Shown: positions 22,547 through 34,810, counted from the first letter of the stretch. The stretch is 64,000 nt of DNA from Euryodendron excelsum (GCA_033060915.1 CM065387.1:41345001-41409000); one strand, 5' to 3'. Notes: generated by a model not told the origin, from the sequence alone. Numbers and translations: made by a program.

Positions 22547-23127
22547 CATTGCCGAGGAGAAAAATTTTGCACAAGTGATTGCAACAGGAGTGCTAGAGCA
22601 CGAACCTTAGTCAATGCAAAAATCCAGCGAGTTACTTCATCATCATCTATAACAGTGAGAGGATCGTCGGCTAAGGCCAACCGGTAACTTCGTTCCATCC
22701 TTGTACGTGCTAGAAACATAGGATATTAGTTTTTTTAGGGGTTTAGGCATACAAGTAGTTAGGAGGCGGATTACGAGAGTCAGATGGGCTTTTGTGCTAA
22801 ATTCATATTGATGGTATTGTTTTGTATGTGAAGATTGTTGGTTCGGCTGGGTTGCTTTAATTTTTTATTGAATTGGTGGAATTATTTCTGTGGAGATTAG
22901 AGGGAAGGAAGGACAGACTACGAATTGATTGTTGCAGAGGCGCGGATAGTCTCTTATGTGTGCATTGCATATGTATGTCATCTTATTTTAGAGACAGTCA
23001 TAGTCGATCAGTGAGAGCCTACCCTTCTTGTATCTTCTGTGTGGTTACCTTACTCCATTACCCACACACTCTATTTTGACCAACTTATCTCATTTTTCCT
23101 TAATTGTTGACTTAGGACCTATTCCCA

Positions 23128-24590
23128 TGGCTAACATTAATGAGGTGGTGATCCCACAGGGTCTTAACCCCAACGACGATCCTAATAGAGTAGATCCTGA
23201 GAGAGGGAGTAATTTAGAGGACGTAAGAGCCTTGATTCGAACTATGCGAGATTACATGGATCCGCTAAGGCAAACACCCACATCTTGTATAGCACTTCCA
23301 GCGTATCAAGCTACGATGAATCTAAAGCCAAGAATTCTATAAACCTTGCCTACATTTCATGGTCTAGAGTTTGAGAGACCATACACTTATCTTAAAGACT
23401 TTGAGGACGCATGCTTAATATTTTAAGATAAGTCGTGTCCTAGGGAAGTTTTACTTTTAAAACTGTTCCCTTTCACTATTAAAGACAAGGCCAAGACATG
23501 GTTCAAGTCATTGAGACTTATGTATGTTCACTCATGGCATACAATGCAAGGGGAATTCTTGAGAAAGTTTTTCCCTAAAAATTGAACAAAAGCAATACAT
23601 CCTGCCATATCATAATTTGCTCCAGAGAATGGGTAGACTTTTTTCCCATGTTGGGAAAGGTTTAAAGAACTGTTATATGCATGCCCCTATCGTAGTTTTG
23701 ACGATTGGTTAGTCATAAGCACCTTTTATTCTTCATTGACCTCTCAATTAAAGATGTTTGTAGAGTCTATGCGCTCGGAGACATACCTTGACAAAAACCC
23801 CACTGAGGCATACAATTACTTTGATTATCTAGCCAATTTGGTTAGAGATTGGGCTACCACGGGGACTCAAAATCCCATCAATAGACCTACAACACATGTC
23901 GGGGTTAAATATCAACTTGGGGACGTTGAAAAACTTCAAGCTAGAATCACGACACTTTTTTGCAACTTAGAAGCTATAAAGACCTCTAAGGTTAACACCG
24001 TAGGGGTTGAACCACATTCACCATGTTTATTTTGTGATACACTAGAGCATGACATTGCAACATGCCCAGTCATACCGAGAGTGAGAGAGGCACTACATGG
24101 CTAAGTTAATGCACTTGGCTAATACAAAGGAGGGCACACTAATCAGAGGAATGAGGAAAACCCTTACTCCAACACGTATAATCCTAAATGGTAGAATCAT
24201 CCTAATTTCAAGTGAAAAAATGGGGTTCTCCAAACCCTCAATCTTTCCAACCCCAAAAGGCACCGCCACCATTCTAAAGGCCACCACAACCTTTGCAAAC
24301 ACAACTAGTCTCACAACCATTCCAACCTCAACCTACACAATGCCAACCCCCTCATAGATGTACGATGGAGCATAATGTTAAACATTTGACTAGTGAATTG
24401 AGGGCATTGACTACTAAGGTGAATAATCAAGAGCACTCACTTGGGAAAACCAACACTTTAGTGAAAGACTTGCACAAGATGCTAATGTCTCAACAAACAC
24501 AGGGTAGATTTTTGGCCCATCCCCAACCTAACCCAAAACCTACTAATTTCATTAAAACTACTCATGAATAGGTCCAAGCAATCATAACCC
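23128..24590 (+). pseudogene. Athila-type gag
   Basis: Starts at a Met (ANINEVVIPQGLNPN) and continues through the gag core motifs LPTFHGLEFERPYTYLKDFE, FPFTIKDKAKTWFKSLR, GEFLRKFFPKN, CWERFKELLYACPYRSFDDW and PTEAYNYFDYLANLVRDWAT, then a zinc-knuckle-like CLFCDTLEHDIATCP (24030-24073). A last part at 24359-24571 gives LRALTTKVNNQEHSLGK. Stops near 23341, 23425, 23583 and 23611 and a frame change near 24104 break it. Gag core order and wording are those of Athila. Confidence 0.8.
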
Positions 24591-25730
24591 TTAGGAGTGG
24601 GAAGATCATTGATAAAACCATCCCTCATAGGAAAGAAAACCAAGTGGGTAATGACGATCCTAATGGGTTAGGACAAAAACAAGAGAAAGATGAGATCAAT
24701 AAAAGGAGTGAGCAAGAGTTAACAATCAATGAGAACCATTTTGAGCCTATCATTAAATCTAAAATGCATCTAAAGACGTGGCGATGATATTTTGAAACAT
24801 GCCATATTTCCACATAGATTGACCAAACCTAAGAATGAGTTGTTAAACTCTGAGATACAGGATATATTCAAATAGGTTAGGTTCAACATTCCTATATTAG
24901 ATGCTATCAAACAGATTTCCTTTTATGTCAAGTTCTTGAAGGACTTGTGCACTATCAAGAGAAAGTTGCTTGTAAAAGAGATGGCTATGATGAATGAGAG
25001 TTACTGTGCCATTCTTTAATGTAAATTTACACCAAAAAATAAGGACCTTGGTTGTCCTACTATTTCGTGCATCATAGGGGGCCGTAGGATTAATTGAGCT
25101 CTTCTTGATTAGAATCTAGTATTAATATTCTTCCTTATTCGGTTTATAAAGATCTAGGTCTAAGAGAGTTAAGCCCTACATGAGTCACTTTAGAGTTAGC
25201 AGATCGATCTATGAAAAATCCCGAGAGGCATTATTGAAGACTTTCCCATTCAAGTAGACAATGTCTACTACCCCGCGTACTTTATTGTGTTAGACAACCA
25301 ACCTGTTGAAACTGCTAATGCTAAGTAGCATATTCATGTTATCTTACGATGACCATTCCTAGCCACTGCTAATGCCATCATTCATTGTAGGAATAGGTTG
25401 TTAAAACTGTCTTTCGAGAATATGATCTTAAAGATGAACATATTCACAGTGGGTAAACACATGGGGGATTTTGAATATGTAATGAAGATTGACTACGTAG
25501 AGTCTATTTTCCAAGAGCATATCGATCATAAGTTCTTTAATGATCTTATTGAGAGGGCTTTTGTGTGTAGTGAACCTATTGACCACTTGGAAGGTGAAAC
25601 CAATAATTATAGGGACTTATCTCGAATTGGGGGAGGGAGTGAGTCTTGCATGGTAGTGGGTCAATGGATCCTTTCGTTTGAGCCCTTAGCCCTGAGTGCT
25701 ATTAAGTTGGTCCCTAGTGAAAATTAATCA
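24590..25730 (+). pseudogene. Athila-type protease region
   Basis: Begins with AIITLRSGKIIDKTIPHRKE, the gag-protease linker usual in Athila, then IFK-VRFNIPILDAIKQISFY and KFLKDLCTIKRKLLVKE. The active-site area near 25100 reads RIN-ALLD followed by a stop and ESSINILPYSVYKDLGL-like sequence in a second frame, so the D-x-G triad is destroyed. Later pieces IIEDFPIQVDNVYYPAYFIV and FLATANAIIHCRNRLLKLSF are the flap and C-terminal parts. More than six stops or shifts. Confidence 0.7.
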
Positions 25731-25889
25731 CCCACACCTGAGAGAAAACCTTTACCATCTACATTAAAGTATGCATTCTTAGATAAAGGTAAGTCTTATC
25801 CAGTTGTCATATCCTATAGCCTATCTAAAGGCCAAGAGGGTTCTTTGTTGAAAGTACTTAAGGATCATAGAAAGGTTTTAGGTTAGACT

Positions 25890-26870
25890 ATAGTGGACCT
25901 TTATGGGATAAGTCCTCTTATGTGTACTCATTGTATATATCTTGAGAAAAACTCTAAACTGGTGCGTCAAATGCAAAAACGTTTGAACCCTAATATGAAA
26001 GAGGTTGTGAGAGGAGAAGTACTGAAACTTCTCGATGTAGTTATTATATACCCCATCTCTGATTTTATATGGGTTAGTCCAACCCAATTGGTCTCTGAGA
26101 AGTTTAATTTACGGTAGTACATAATGAGCTTAATGAATTAGTTCCTACTATGATACACACTAGGTGGCGAACGTGCATAAATTACCGTAAACTGAATGCA
26201 TCAAGTAGGAAGGACCATTTTCCATTCCCCTTCTTGGATCAAGTCCTTGAATAAGTGGCCGGCCGAGCTTTTTATTATTTCCTTAATGGGTACTCTAGGT
26301 ATAATCATATAGAAATTGCCCTAAAAGACGAAGATAAGACTACATTCATGTGTCCCTTTGGCACTTATGCTTATAGGAGGATGCCATTTAGAGTGTGTAA
26401 TGCACCAGCCACCTTTTAAAGGTGCATGATATCTGTCTTCAGTGATATGGTTAAGAGATTTTTAGAGGTGTTTATGGATGATTTTTCATTTTATAGGTAT
26501 ACTTTTGATGCGTGTCTAGAGCACCTAGGACATCTTCTTGCCAAAGAGCTATTGTCCACTACACTTGTTATTCAATCACCCGATTGGTCTTTACCTTTTG
26601 AGTTGATGTCTGATGCGAGTGATTATGCGGTTGGGGCTATTTTGGGCAAAGGGTAGATAAGAAACCTCATGTTATATATTATGCGAGTAAAACCCTTAAT
26701 GACGCTCAATTAAACTATACTACAACTGAAAAAGAGCTCCTTACCATCGATTTTGCATTAGATAAATTTAGATCGTACTTAGTTGGATCCTTAGTTATAA
26801 TTTACATTAATCATTCCGTACTTAAGTATTTGTTAAGTAAGCCTGATGCAAAACTATGACTCATCCGATG
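25890..26870 (+). pseudogene. Athila-type RT and RNase H with an internal deletion
   Basis: Frames show DLYGISPLMCTHCIYLEKNS, MKEVVRGEVLKLLDVVIIYP, then near 26160 RWRTCINYRKLNASSRKDHF, FMCPFGTYAYRRMPFRVCNA and the catalytic VFMDDFSFY (near 26470). Directly after ACLEHLGHLL the sequence jumps to STTLVIQSPDWSLPFELMSD ASDYAVGAILGKG, the start of RNase H. The RT thumb and connection, several hundred bases, are thus missing at about 26540. RNase H goes on with LNYTTTEKELLTIDFALDKF near 26710. Confidence 0.78.
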
Positions 26871-27139
26871 GATCCTCTTGCTTCAAGAGTTTCATATTGA
26901 GATTGGACCATCTCTTGAGGCTCTCTACTAATGGGGATGTCCACGACTCCTTTCCTATTAATGAGTATTTTTTAGATGAACATCTTTCCCATGTGCATGC
27001 CCTTTCACATGCTACCATTCCTTGGTATATGGATATAGCGAACTTCTTAGCCGCCGGTAAGATTCCCTCACATTGGTCTAATCTTGATAGGAAGAAATCC
27101 TTTTGACATGTACGGTACTTTTCGTGGGAGGATCTGTAT

Positions 27140-28240
27140 TTCTTTAAATTTTATCTCGATTAGGTGATTCGTCAGTGCATTCTCGACAATGAGATTAACA
27201 GTGTTACAGAGTTTTGTCATTCACAGGCTTGTGGTGGGCATTTTCCTTCACCCAAAACCGTTGAGAAGATTTTGCAAAGTGGTTTTTATTGGCCCATTAG
27301 ATTTAAAGACGTTCATATCTTTTGTAGATCTTGCGATAGGTGCCAATGTCTATGTAGTCTTTCGAGGAGGCACATGATACCTTTTAACCCCATTATTATT
27401 TTAGAGACTTTTTATTGTTAGGGTATTGACTTTATGGGTCCTTTTCCTAGTTCATTTGGTTATCTTTATATTCTAATGGCCATAGATTTTGTGTGTAAGT
27501 GAGTTGAAGCCATACCTTCGTGTACCAATAATCATCCTGTGGTGATCAAATTCTTGAAAGAGCACATCTTTTCTCGATTTAGTATGCCACATGCTATTAT
27601 TAGTAATGGTGGATCTCATTTTTGTAATCGACTCGTAGGTCTTTTAATGCGTAAGTATGGAGTGATTCACAAGGTAGGTACACCTTATCATCCCTAACTC
27701 AAGGCCAAGTTGATTTGGCGAATAGGGAGATTAAGCAAGTCTTAGAAAAAACTATTAACCCTAATGAAAGGATCGGTCCTTGAGGTTAGTGGATGCTTTG
27801 TGGGCTTATTGGACTGCTTATAAAACCATCCTAGGTTCATCTCCTTATCGACTTGTGTACAGAAAGGCGTGCCACCTTTCGGTTGAGATAGAACACAAGG
27901 CCTATTGGGCCATTCACCAATTTAATAAAAATATGCATGCGCCCTGCCAAAATAGGAGATTGCAACTCAATGAGCTAGATAAACTTCGTAGCGATGCTTA
28001 TGAGAATGGTAAGATCTCTAAGGCTAAGATGAAATCCCTACATGATCAACACATTCTCCACAAATCTTTTGAGGTTGGTCAAAGGGTCCTATTATATAAT
28101 TCCCATTTGCATTCGTTTCTGAGTAAGTTTCAAAGTAGATGGTCTGGACCATATGTTGTTAGGGAGGTCTCACCTCATGGGGCCTTTGACATAGAAAATC
28201 CCATGAATGGTAATAGTTTTAAAGTGAATGGGAAATGACT
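27140..28240 (+). pseudogene. Athila-type integrase
   Basis: The zinc-binding part is FCHSQACGGHFPSPKTVEKI ... FCRSCDRCQ (27200-27340), with the His and Cys ligands in place. The catalytic core follows in several frames, with GPFPSSFGYLYILMAIDF near 27440 and SNGGSHFCN-like sequence near 27605. The C-terminal 152-codon frame (27780-28238), [20 protein letters not shown] ... [20 protein letters not shown], is nearly whole. Stops interrupt the core at about 27420, 27500 and 27700. Confidence 0.8.
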
Positions 28241-28407
28241 TAAGCCCTATTATGAGTTGGACGTGGGTGAGGTTGAATGTGTGGATCTTAAGGATCCACC
28301 ATCTTTTAAGTGACCATTACGCCATCCTTGTATATTTGTGTCATTTAGAGTGTTTAGTGTTTTTCTTTTTCTTTCTCTAGTTTTTTAGTCTTAGTTTCTC
28401 CCTAGTT

Positions 28408-28562
28408 GGGGGGGGGGGAGGGGGGGGGGGGGGGGGGGTGCCCTGGGGTGTTCCCCATTTTTCCCACCCTTCCCTTTGCCCTATACTTTGGCGTTGTTCT
28501 CATGTCTTGAGGACATTGTATGAATTTAGTTTTGGTTGGGGGGGGGGGGGGGGGGGGGGGGG
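28408..28562 (+). repeat. Poly-G tracts (11, 19 and 25 Gs)
   Basis: G runs at 28408-28418, 28420-28438 and 28538-28562, behind integrase, each following GTT. Elements of this group often have shorter TTGGGGGG stretches at these two places; here they have expanded. Such runs are slippage-prone, so exact lengths may be assembly noise. Confidence 0.8.
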
Positions 28563-28644
28563 ATCACTCTATTTTCGTTCTATTTTTACTTAGTTTCTAT
28601 CTAGTTTCTAGTTTTTCTTTTTTTTTCTTCATTTTTTTGGGAGT

Positions 28645-28891
28645 TTAGGTTGACCGTTCGAACGGTGCGTTCGAACTGTCCAAGGGGCATTTAAACTGTA
28701 TGATGTCAGCATTGCTCATTAAATGCGGTCGATGTACATTAGACGGGCATTTGAACACTAGCGTCTAAATGGTCATTTGAATGGCTGTCGATCACAGATC
28801 CTTTTCCAATATATACAGAGTCAGATTTCGTGTTTGAACTCATTTCAAATGCAAAACAAGTGAGATTTTGAGAGTTTTCTGAGATTCTGAG
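28645..28891 (+). promoter_or_regulatory. LTR-like internal promoter candidate ahead of ORF3
   Basis: GACCGTTCGAACGGTGCGTT at 28650 and related TTTGAA motifs to about 28790 repeat the U3 array of LTR A. Over about 60 bases the segment (CGTTCGAACTGTCC, then TGATGTCAGCATTG) follows the same order as the LTR at 33833-33880 (CGTTTGAACGGTCT, then TGACATCAGCATGA). A TATA-like ATATATACAGAG lies at 28810, about 80 bases before the ATG at 28892. Similarity is visible in the sequence; promoter activity is inferred. Confidence 0.5.
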
Positions 28892-29900
28892 ATGGCGAGG
28901 CCCTGCCAGAGCTCGAGCACGGGTCTATTCTTCATCATTATCCATCCCTGCCTTCTTAGGTACTCTTCTTGAGCTTCCTTTGCATTATTTTATATTCTTA
29001 GAGGTATTTGGTGGAAGGAGTGGAGCTGATAAGGGCTTGGCATTTTTGCCTCCATCGGCATATGATGTTGAGAGATTTATTAGTAAGGTTACGTCTTATG
29101 CCTTCACTGAGACTTGGAGTGGGAGAGGCTACTCGAGAGAAAGACAGTTCGCTCTCCACATTTGTAGGGGTTGTATTTATCGATAGGAGGAGAAGTTTAT
29201 TGTTAGGCAGTGGGTGCCATTAGCCGGTTTCTAGGGCTCTTATGTTTTCATGCTAATAGTTGAGTTCATGGCGAACATACGTAGGAATGTCACCACTCTA
29301 GGGCAAGAGGTCATTGAGTCATAGGTTAGGGGGCATCATATGAGAGTTACCCCTAGTACTTTCACTCAAATATATCAGCTACCTAGAGTTTCTAATGCAC
29401 AGTTTGCATTTCTATCTGAGGGCCCCCTAGATTTTGATACTATGGCTGTAGAGGTATGCGTTGCTCGGACGCATTGGATAGGTCATTGGCAGCTGCCAAT
29501 GAGGGTTCTCACACCGTGTTACCAGCCTTTGTTTGTATTTTCATGTCATTCGCTCCTTCCTATCACACATTATACTGATGTGAGCCGTTCGAGAGCATCT
29601 CTTCTTTGGGCCATAGGTACAGGTAGGACCATTGATCTTCCATGATATATATTCATGGCCTTACACACTAAGTATGAGCACCTTAGAGCGCAGGGGGTTA
29701 TTCCTTATGGTTGCCTACTCACCTATGTTATAGAGGAGGCTGGGTTGGTAATATTCCTGGTTTACTCTGTGTTTAGTAGCAGACAGTTGTAGACACATTG
29801 ATTGTGAGGTGTTCAAAGGGACATTTGCCTACTACACCACCACAGTAGCCGGTAGAGGGTCCTCTTCCTGCACAACAACTAGATTAGCATCCAAATCATA
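28892..29900 (+). pseudogene. Athila ORF3, plant-transposon-protein domain, env position
   Basis: Starts at ATGGCGAGG and, after an early frame change, reads RARARVYSSSLSIPAFLGTL, FGGRSGADKGLAFLPPSAYD, then FTETWSGRGYSRERQFALHI, and further on MRVTPSTFTQIYQLPRVSNA, GHWQLPMRVLTPCYQP, LLWAIGTGRTIDLP and HTKYEHLRAQGVIPYGCLLT. This order is that of the plant-specific domain called putative plant transposon protein (PF20167, from memory), which Athila and SIRE elements carry downstream of pol. Function unknown; no transmembrane segment is evident. At least five interruptions. Confidence 0.65.
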
Positions 29901-31844
29901 TTATTAGTATACAGACTCTCTTGGCAAGACTTGAGCAATAGTTTTAGACATTAGCAATGTAAATTGTCATATTAGAGCAGTAAAATCAGGTCCTTGTTCA
30001 ATACGGACTTGCTATTGAGAGGATTGAGACTGCTATGGTTGAGAGAGCAGTGGCATAGGAGGCGCACACAGATCATCTGAGTAGCTAGAGGGTCGTATTC
30101 GTGCTCAACAGGGTACACTTGACCAGATGATGATTTTGGTTCACTGTATGGACCACCACATGCAGCTGCCACCTACTAGTGGTGATGAGGATGATGAGGG
30201 GTAAAGTTTAGATATTGTGTTGTGTTTGTATGCTCATATCATTTCATGTATTTAAAACTCTTTCGCACATTAGTGGATCTATTGTGTGTTATTTTTTCTA
30301 TGTGTTTGTTATTCTATTATCTTAATTTATTATACTTCAAACCTTGTCGTGTTATATGGATCAGTTTCAGGTATTGCATTACATTGCCTATCTTTCAGAC
30401 ACTTGAGTTCTTCGGTACAAATTTAAGTATTATATGGTTTTGGCAATCATGGTTTGTATCTTTAGTATATTTATTTGTATTTTCATCGATGAGTCATTAT
30501 TCATGATGGATGTGTTGGAGAGGATTTTTGTGAGACCATAGCAATATTCATATCAATGCACTTATGATTTGAAGAATATTTGGAGTTATGCATTCGATTA
30601 AGTTTGAGCTAATTGTTGATTCATCTTATCATTGTGATGCATTGCAATTTTTTGTCATAAGATCATTATAAGAGGGAGATTACATCGTTATGCACTATCA
30701 TGCTTTATGACATCATATGTTGATATGTTGTGCATGCATATCCTTAAATGGTGGAGATTGTACCTTGTGAGTTTTAGAGCCAGTTTATCTTCTTTCTGAG
30801 TTGATTTACATTTCCTCAAGGATATTTTATTAATCTTTCATTTTTTCAGTAGCTTGATTACACTTTATTTTGATTCATATGTTGGGTAGTAGTTGGAGGT
30901 ATTGACACTTATACTTTCTTAAATTTTAACTTGATTTATTTCGGATATTAGATTGAGGCCATTCTGTTCCTTTTAAGTTAATAATGTCTAGTTTCTTTCT
31001 TTTGATACTCATATACTTATGATCTTTAGAAAAAAACATATCAATGTTGAAATACTTCCTATGATGTAGAGTTGGATATTATTGCTTATGAGAGCTTGCA
31101 AACGCCAAAGATGTATAGAGTTGAAAAGAAAGAAAAGAAAAATATATACATGTGGAAGGAAGGAGAAAAAGAAATTACAAAAAGAAAAGAAGAAAAGAAT
31201 GTAGAAGAAGAAGAAGAAGAAGAAGAAGAAGAAGAAGAATAACAATCTTGTTGAAAAGTTAGGGAATTAGAAGTGCATACTTATTAATCATCACATGTAG
31301 TGTACAATGCATATTTTGAGTCTTTCTACCTCTTTCTTTCTCCCCATTCATGGCTCTTTTTTCAAATGGCCTTAACTTTTCTGAAATGTACATAAGTTGC
31401 TAATTCATTTGAGCATAAGTAATTACATGTTAATTCTCTAGTTAATGGTTAAACTATGGATATTCTTTCATGAAGTTATGACAAGTTGATACACTTACAT
31501 AGTTGCGATTTTTGATATTTAGAATTGTTGTTTTGATGTTTCGTTAACTTTTACTCTGTTGATGAGCTTTTCATTGAAAGACCCTTGTGTTTCATGTTTT
31601 TGGTAAGTGTATGACTTGTGAGCTATGAATTGAAGCATAATGGATGTAACTGCGTGATTTTGAGACAGTTAAGTTGTATGCTATTGTTAGTACACTATTA
31701 TGTGATTCTTTTTTAGAAGATTTATGCATTTACTTTGCATGATTCATAATTTAAGGTGGATTGATAATTTTCTTGAATGAAATTATGTATGTTTCAAGTA
31801 CTTCAACTACTTTTTACATAACATGGATAAATGTTTGTGGGTAA
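29901..31844 (+). other. 3' non-coding region of the Athila-type element
   Basis: AT-rich, no recognised coding beyond the tail of ORF3. It contains a (GAA)n microsatellite (31203-31239) in a purine-rich stretch (31110-31240). Long untranslated 3' regions are usual in Athila. Confidence 0.5.
31203..31239 (+). repeat. (GAA)n microsatellite
   Basis: Twelve uninterrupted GAA units, within a purine-rich region of the element. Confidence 0.9.
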
Positions 31845-33504
31845 TGGTTCGCCCCTAAAGGAGCTCTTTTTTATCCGCAAGCGCATGGTTGACATTTGTA
31901 GTTTTATCTAGGAAGTTCAGAATCGTATCTCCTCAAGGACCTAGCCCAATATAGGCTATAGCACTCAACTTACACTAAGCTAACTGGGGTTGACTAGAAA
32001 TTATGTGAATTAAATATAAATAAAAGGAAAAATAAAACAAACCAAAATTTTTTTGGGTTTTAATGGTTGTTTTGAACTCCTAAACTAATGCAATGAAAAT
32101 AAAAGCAATTAACACTAGACAATTAAATTAAAAGAATTGAAATTATACTTAAAGCAATAAAAAGGGAATTGGGCTCAAATGATCCAATCACTCAATTTCG
32201 TCCAAGGCTTTCAATGGGGTTTATAACTAAAATCAAACACAACATTTAAAAGTGTTTGATTCAGAGGATTTAACTTTGAAAATCAAAAATTCTCAAGCAA
32301 TGGAAATTGGGTACATGGTCAATGGAGGAATCAAAGGTTAATACTATCGATTTAACGAGGGTCAATACAAAATTTGTGATTTGTGCATTGAATTAGTCAA
32401 ACATAGTCAATAGTTTAGGTATTTTAAGGCATCTTCAATCAATTGATGTGAATGAATTCCTAGCAATTGTGAAGTATTTTTTTAGTCAAGGGTCATAAAT
32501 GAATACCATTGATTTGGGTGATCAAAATTCTTAAATTTAGTTAATAATCTAAGTTTTCTAAAATTTCACATATAATTACTAGGAATTCGAAATCTAGAAA
32601 AATATGGCAATTAATTCATGAGATAACTCCATTGAAATTCTTAGATTATTTGAGTGAACCTAATTTAAGAACTAGCTAATTAAATTCATCCTAAAAGCAT
32701 GTAAAACAGAAAGAAAGCATATAAAGATTTAAAGCTAAAATTTATTTGAATATTAAAAGTGTTTGGATACAAAGAAAATATAAGAAAGTGCACAAAAGTG
32801 AAGGAAAATACAATACAATGAAAGACAATTACAAGTTCTAACTCTACACTACTCTTACAAAACTAAATCTAAGCTAAAAATGAAGAAAAATGAAAAAACC
32901 AACCTTGGAGAGCTTCTTTCGCCACCCCCCTAGCTGAAACTAACCCTAAAAACTAACTCTCTTTCTCTCGCACATACAGCTTTTATACCTGGGATTCTGT
33001 ATTGACCAATGAATGGTCCATAATGTGATCAAATGACTGATCGAACGGCCCATGGCCGATTGAACGGTCCGTTGTTATCGAATGACCGATCGATCAGAAA
33101 CGGACCCTCTATGAAGTTTTGGTCATTTCTGTTGTAGAGGTCGTTTCTGATGTCACCGATCAAATGGTCAATCGATCGATAAAACTCCATCTCTAAAGTT
33201 TGAAGCATGTTGTTGTAGAGAATCAAACGGAGGCAATTCCGATGTCACCGATCAAACGGTCATCATGCGACCGAGGCTAATCGAACAGCCGATTGAATGG
33301 TCCATTAGGCGATCAATAGGGAGATCGATCGGGCTTTCTATTTTTACCCATTTGCCTTGTTTTAACCTGACAAACTTACAAAACACACAAAAAACACAAC
33401 CAAGCAAATATATAACTAAATTAAGATAATTAACACTAATCTAAGTCTAACAATGTGCAAATTAAAGGCCCATGATTACACTTTTAGGGTGTAATTTGGT
33501 ACCA
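31845..33504 (-). repeat. Solo LTR (family B), reverse copy
   Basis: The reverse complement of 20818-22473, about 1.66 kb. Read on the minus strand it runs from TGGTACCAAATTACACCC to GGGGCGAACCA, with the GATCGATCG-type motif array (33000-33330) and TATAAAAG-type box (GTATAAAAGC near 32985). No internal sequence of its own element remains, so it looks like a recombination product (solo LTR). I could not find a matching target duplication. Confidence 0.65.
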
Positions 33505-33664
33505 TCTTCAAAAACCCTCACAAGACACCACTTGTGCACTAGGGATAACTTAGGGGTTTAAAGGCTTGGTGCATATGCTAAATGCACTTGTGACTCTCAC
33601 GAAAGTGGAGATATCTTTTAGTTGTTAGTATTTTGCTAGGGACCAGCAAAAGGTTAGATGGGGG
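33505..33664 (+). other. End of the Athila interior, with polypurine tract
   Basis: ATTTTGCTAGGGACCAGCAA then AGGTTAGATGGGGG and TGTGATTG. A GCTAGGGACTAGCAAAA block with a G run just before the 3' LTR is common in this group and marks the plus-strand primer. Confidence 0.6.
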
Positions 33665-34810
33665 TGTGATTGTAACCAAAAAGTGCAATCTACATGTTTT
33701 AATTGGTCTCTTGTTAGACCTAGATTAGGATTATTTATGTTGTTTTAATCCTATTTAGTTATTAACTTGTTTTTTTTTTCATCTTTTAGGAATCCCATGC
33801 TAAAAAGGACAAATTCTAACAAAAGTATGAATAAGCGTTTGAACGGTCTAAAAGGGCGTTCGAAATGGATGACATCAGCATGACATCGACCGTTCAAAAG
33901 GTGGAGCTTGTGTTCAAACAGTAAACAGGAGCATCTGAACGCTACGTCACATGGTGTCACGAGAAAACCAAGTTCGAAGTGCGTTCGATAGATTCAGAGA
34001 GATACTTTTCCATTTGATGTGCGTTTGACTATGCATTCAAACGGTTAAGTGGGTGTTTGAACGGTATTTCGAAATTGCAATTTTGTTGAAGCCTATAAAA
34101 GCTAGAGTTGTTTTTTTAAGGGTTAGCTTTTTCATTATTAATCTAGGAGTAGTAGTAACTGGAGAGAGTTTTTTTTTTTCTGGCTACTAGTTAGGTTTTC
34201 ATAGTTTTCTCAATTATTGTAATAAGATTTTTAGGTTTTTATTCAATTCAATATATTTTTATACAATTGTGTTTCGCCTATGGAGATGAGTAGCTAAATC
34301 CACTATTAGAATCAACTGTAAAGATCAATTGAAGATCTCGGGTGAACAATAGAGGTAAATTGATTTTCAAAGTTTAAATCTTCTTCTTTTTAATTCTTTA
34401 GAATCAAATCCTAGATTCTTACGAAAACCTAGATGTTTGACTATGCTCGGTAATACTTATGCATGAATCTATATTCATTATATGTATTGCACGAATCAAT
34501 GGTATATATCTTTGATTTTTAAAATTGATTCAATCTATAGTAGATATTTATGAAAACTTATATGTTTGATTATGCTTGGCAACAAGTCAATGGTATGCAT
34601 CTATGGTTTTAAACTTGATTTATTCTACGTTTGATTATTAAAGAATAAAGGTTTTTATTGCTAAAATCTTTCAAATCAAAGACTCATGACGTAGTCAATG
34701 ATATGAGCCATAAATTGTTTTCAATGAAATTTCGAGTGAAATAATTGGTTGGATCAAATAGTTCCAATACTTTTCTTCTATTAAATACAAATCAGTTTTC
34801 TTAAATTTAG
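33665..34810 (+). repeat. 3' LTR (family A) of the Athila-type element, truncated
   Basis: Begins TGTGATTGTAACC and matches 19486-20640: the TTCGAA-type array (33835-34060), TATAAAAGCTAGAG (34096) and the R-U5 part. It stops at ...TTAAATTTAG, where the 5' copy continues for about another 180 bases, and copia RNase H sequence begins. Confidence 0.75.

Larger units (their letters stand above)
19486..34810 (+). mobile_element. Athila-type Ty3/gypsy element with two solo-LTR insertions
   Basis: Direct repeats at 19486-20812 and 33665-34810 are its LTRs (both begin TGATTGTA.CCAAAAA..CAATCTACATG and share a TATA block TATAAAAGCTAGAG/AAAG). Between them lie a primer site (22529), gag (23128-24590), protease, RT/RNase H, integrase (to 28240), G-rich tracts, an internal promoter-like segment, a third ORF (28892-29900) and a long 3' region. 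A second LTR family is inserted twice: forward at 20818-22473, close to the end of the 5' LTR, and reversed at 31845-33504. The 3' LTR is truncated where a copia fragment begins. All frames are interrupted. Confidence 0.75.

Noticed and set aside
31009..31245. Poly-Phe open frame on the minus strand
   Set aside because: It is the complement of the (GAA)n and purine-rich stretch, without protein resemblance.
31840..33510. 31845-33504 as the 3' LTR of the gag-pol element
   Set aside because: It is in the wrong orientation; a polypurine tract and a direct-repeat LTR at 33665 fit this role better.
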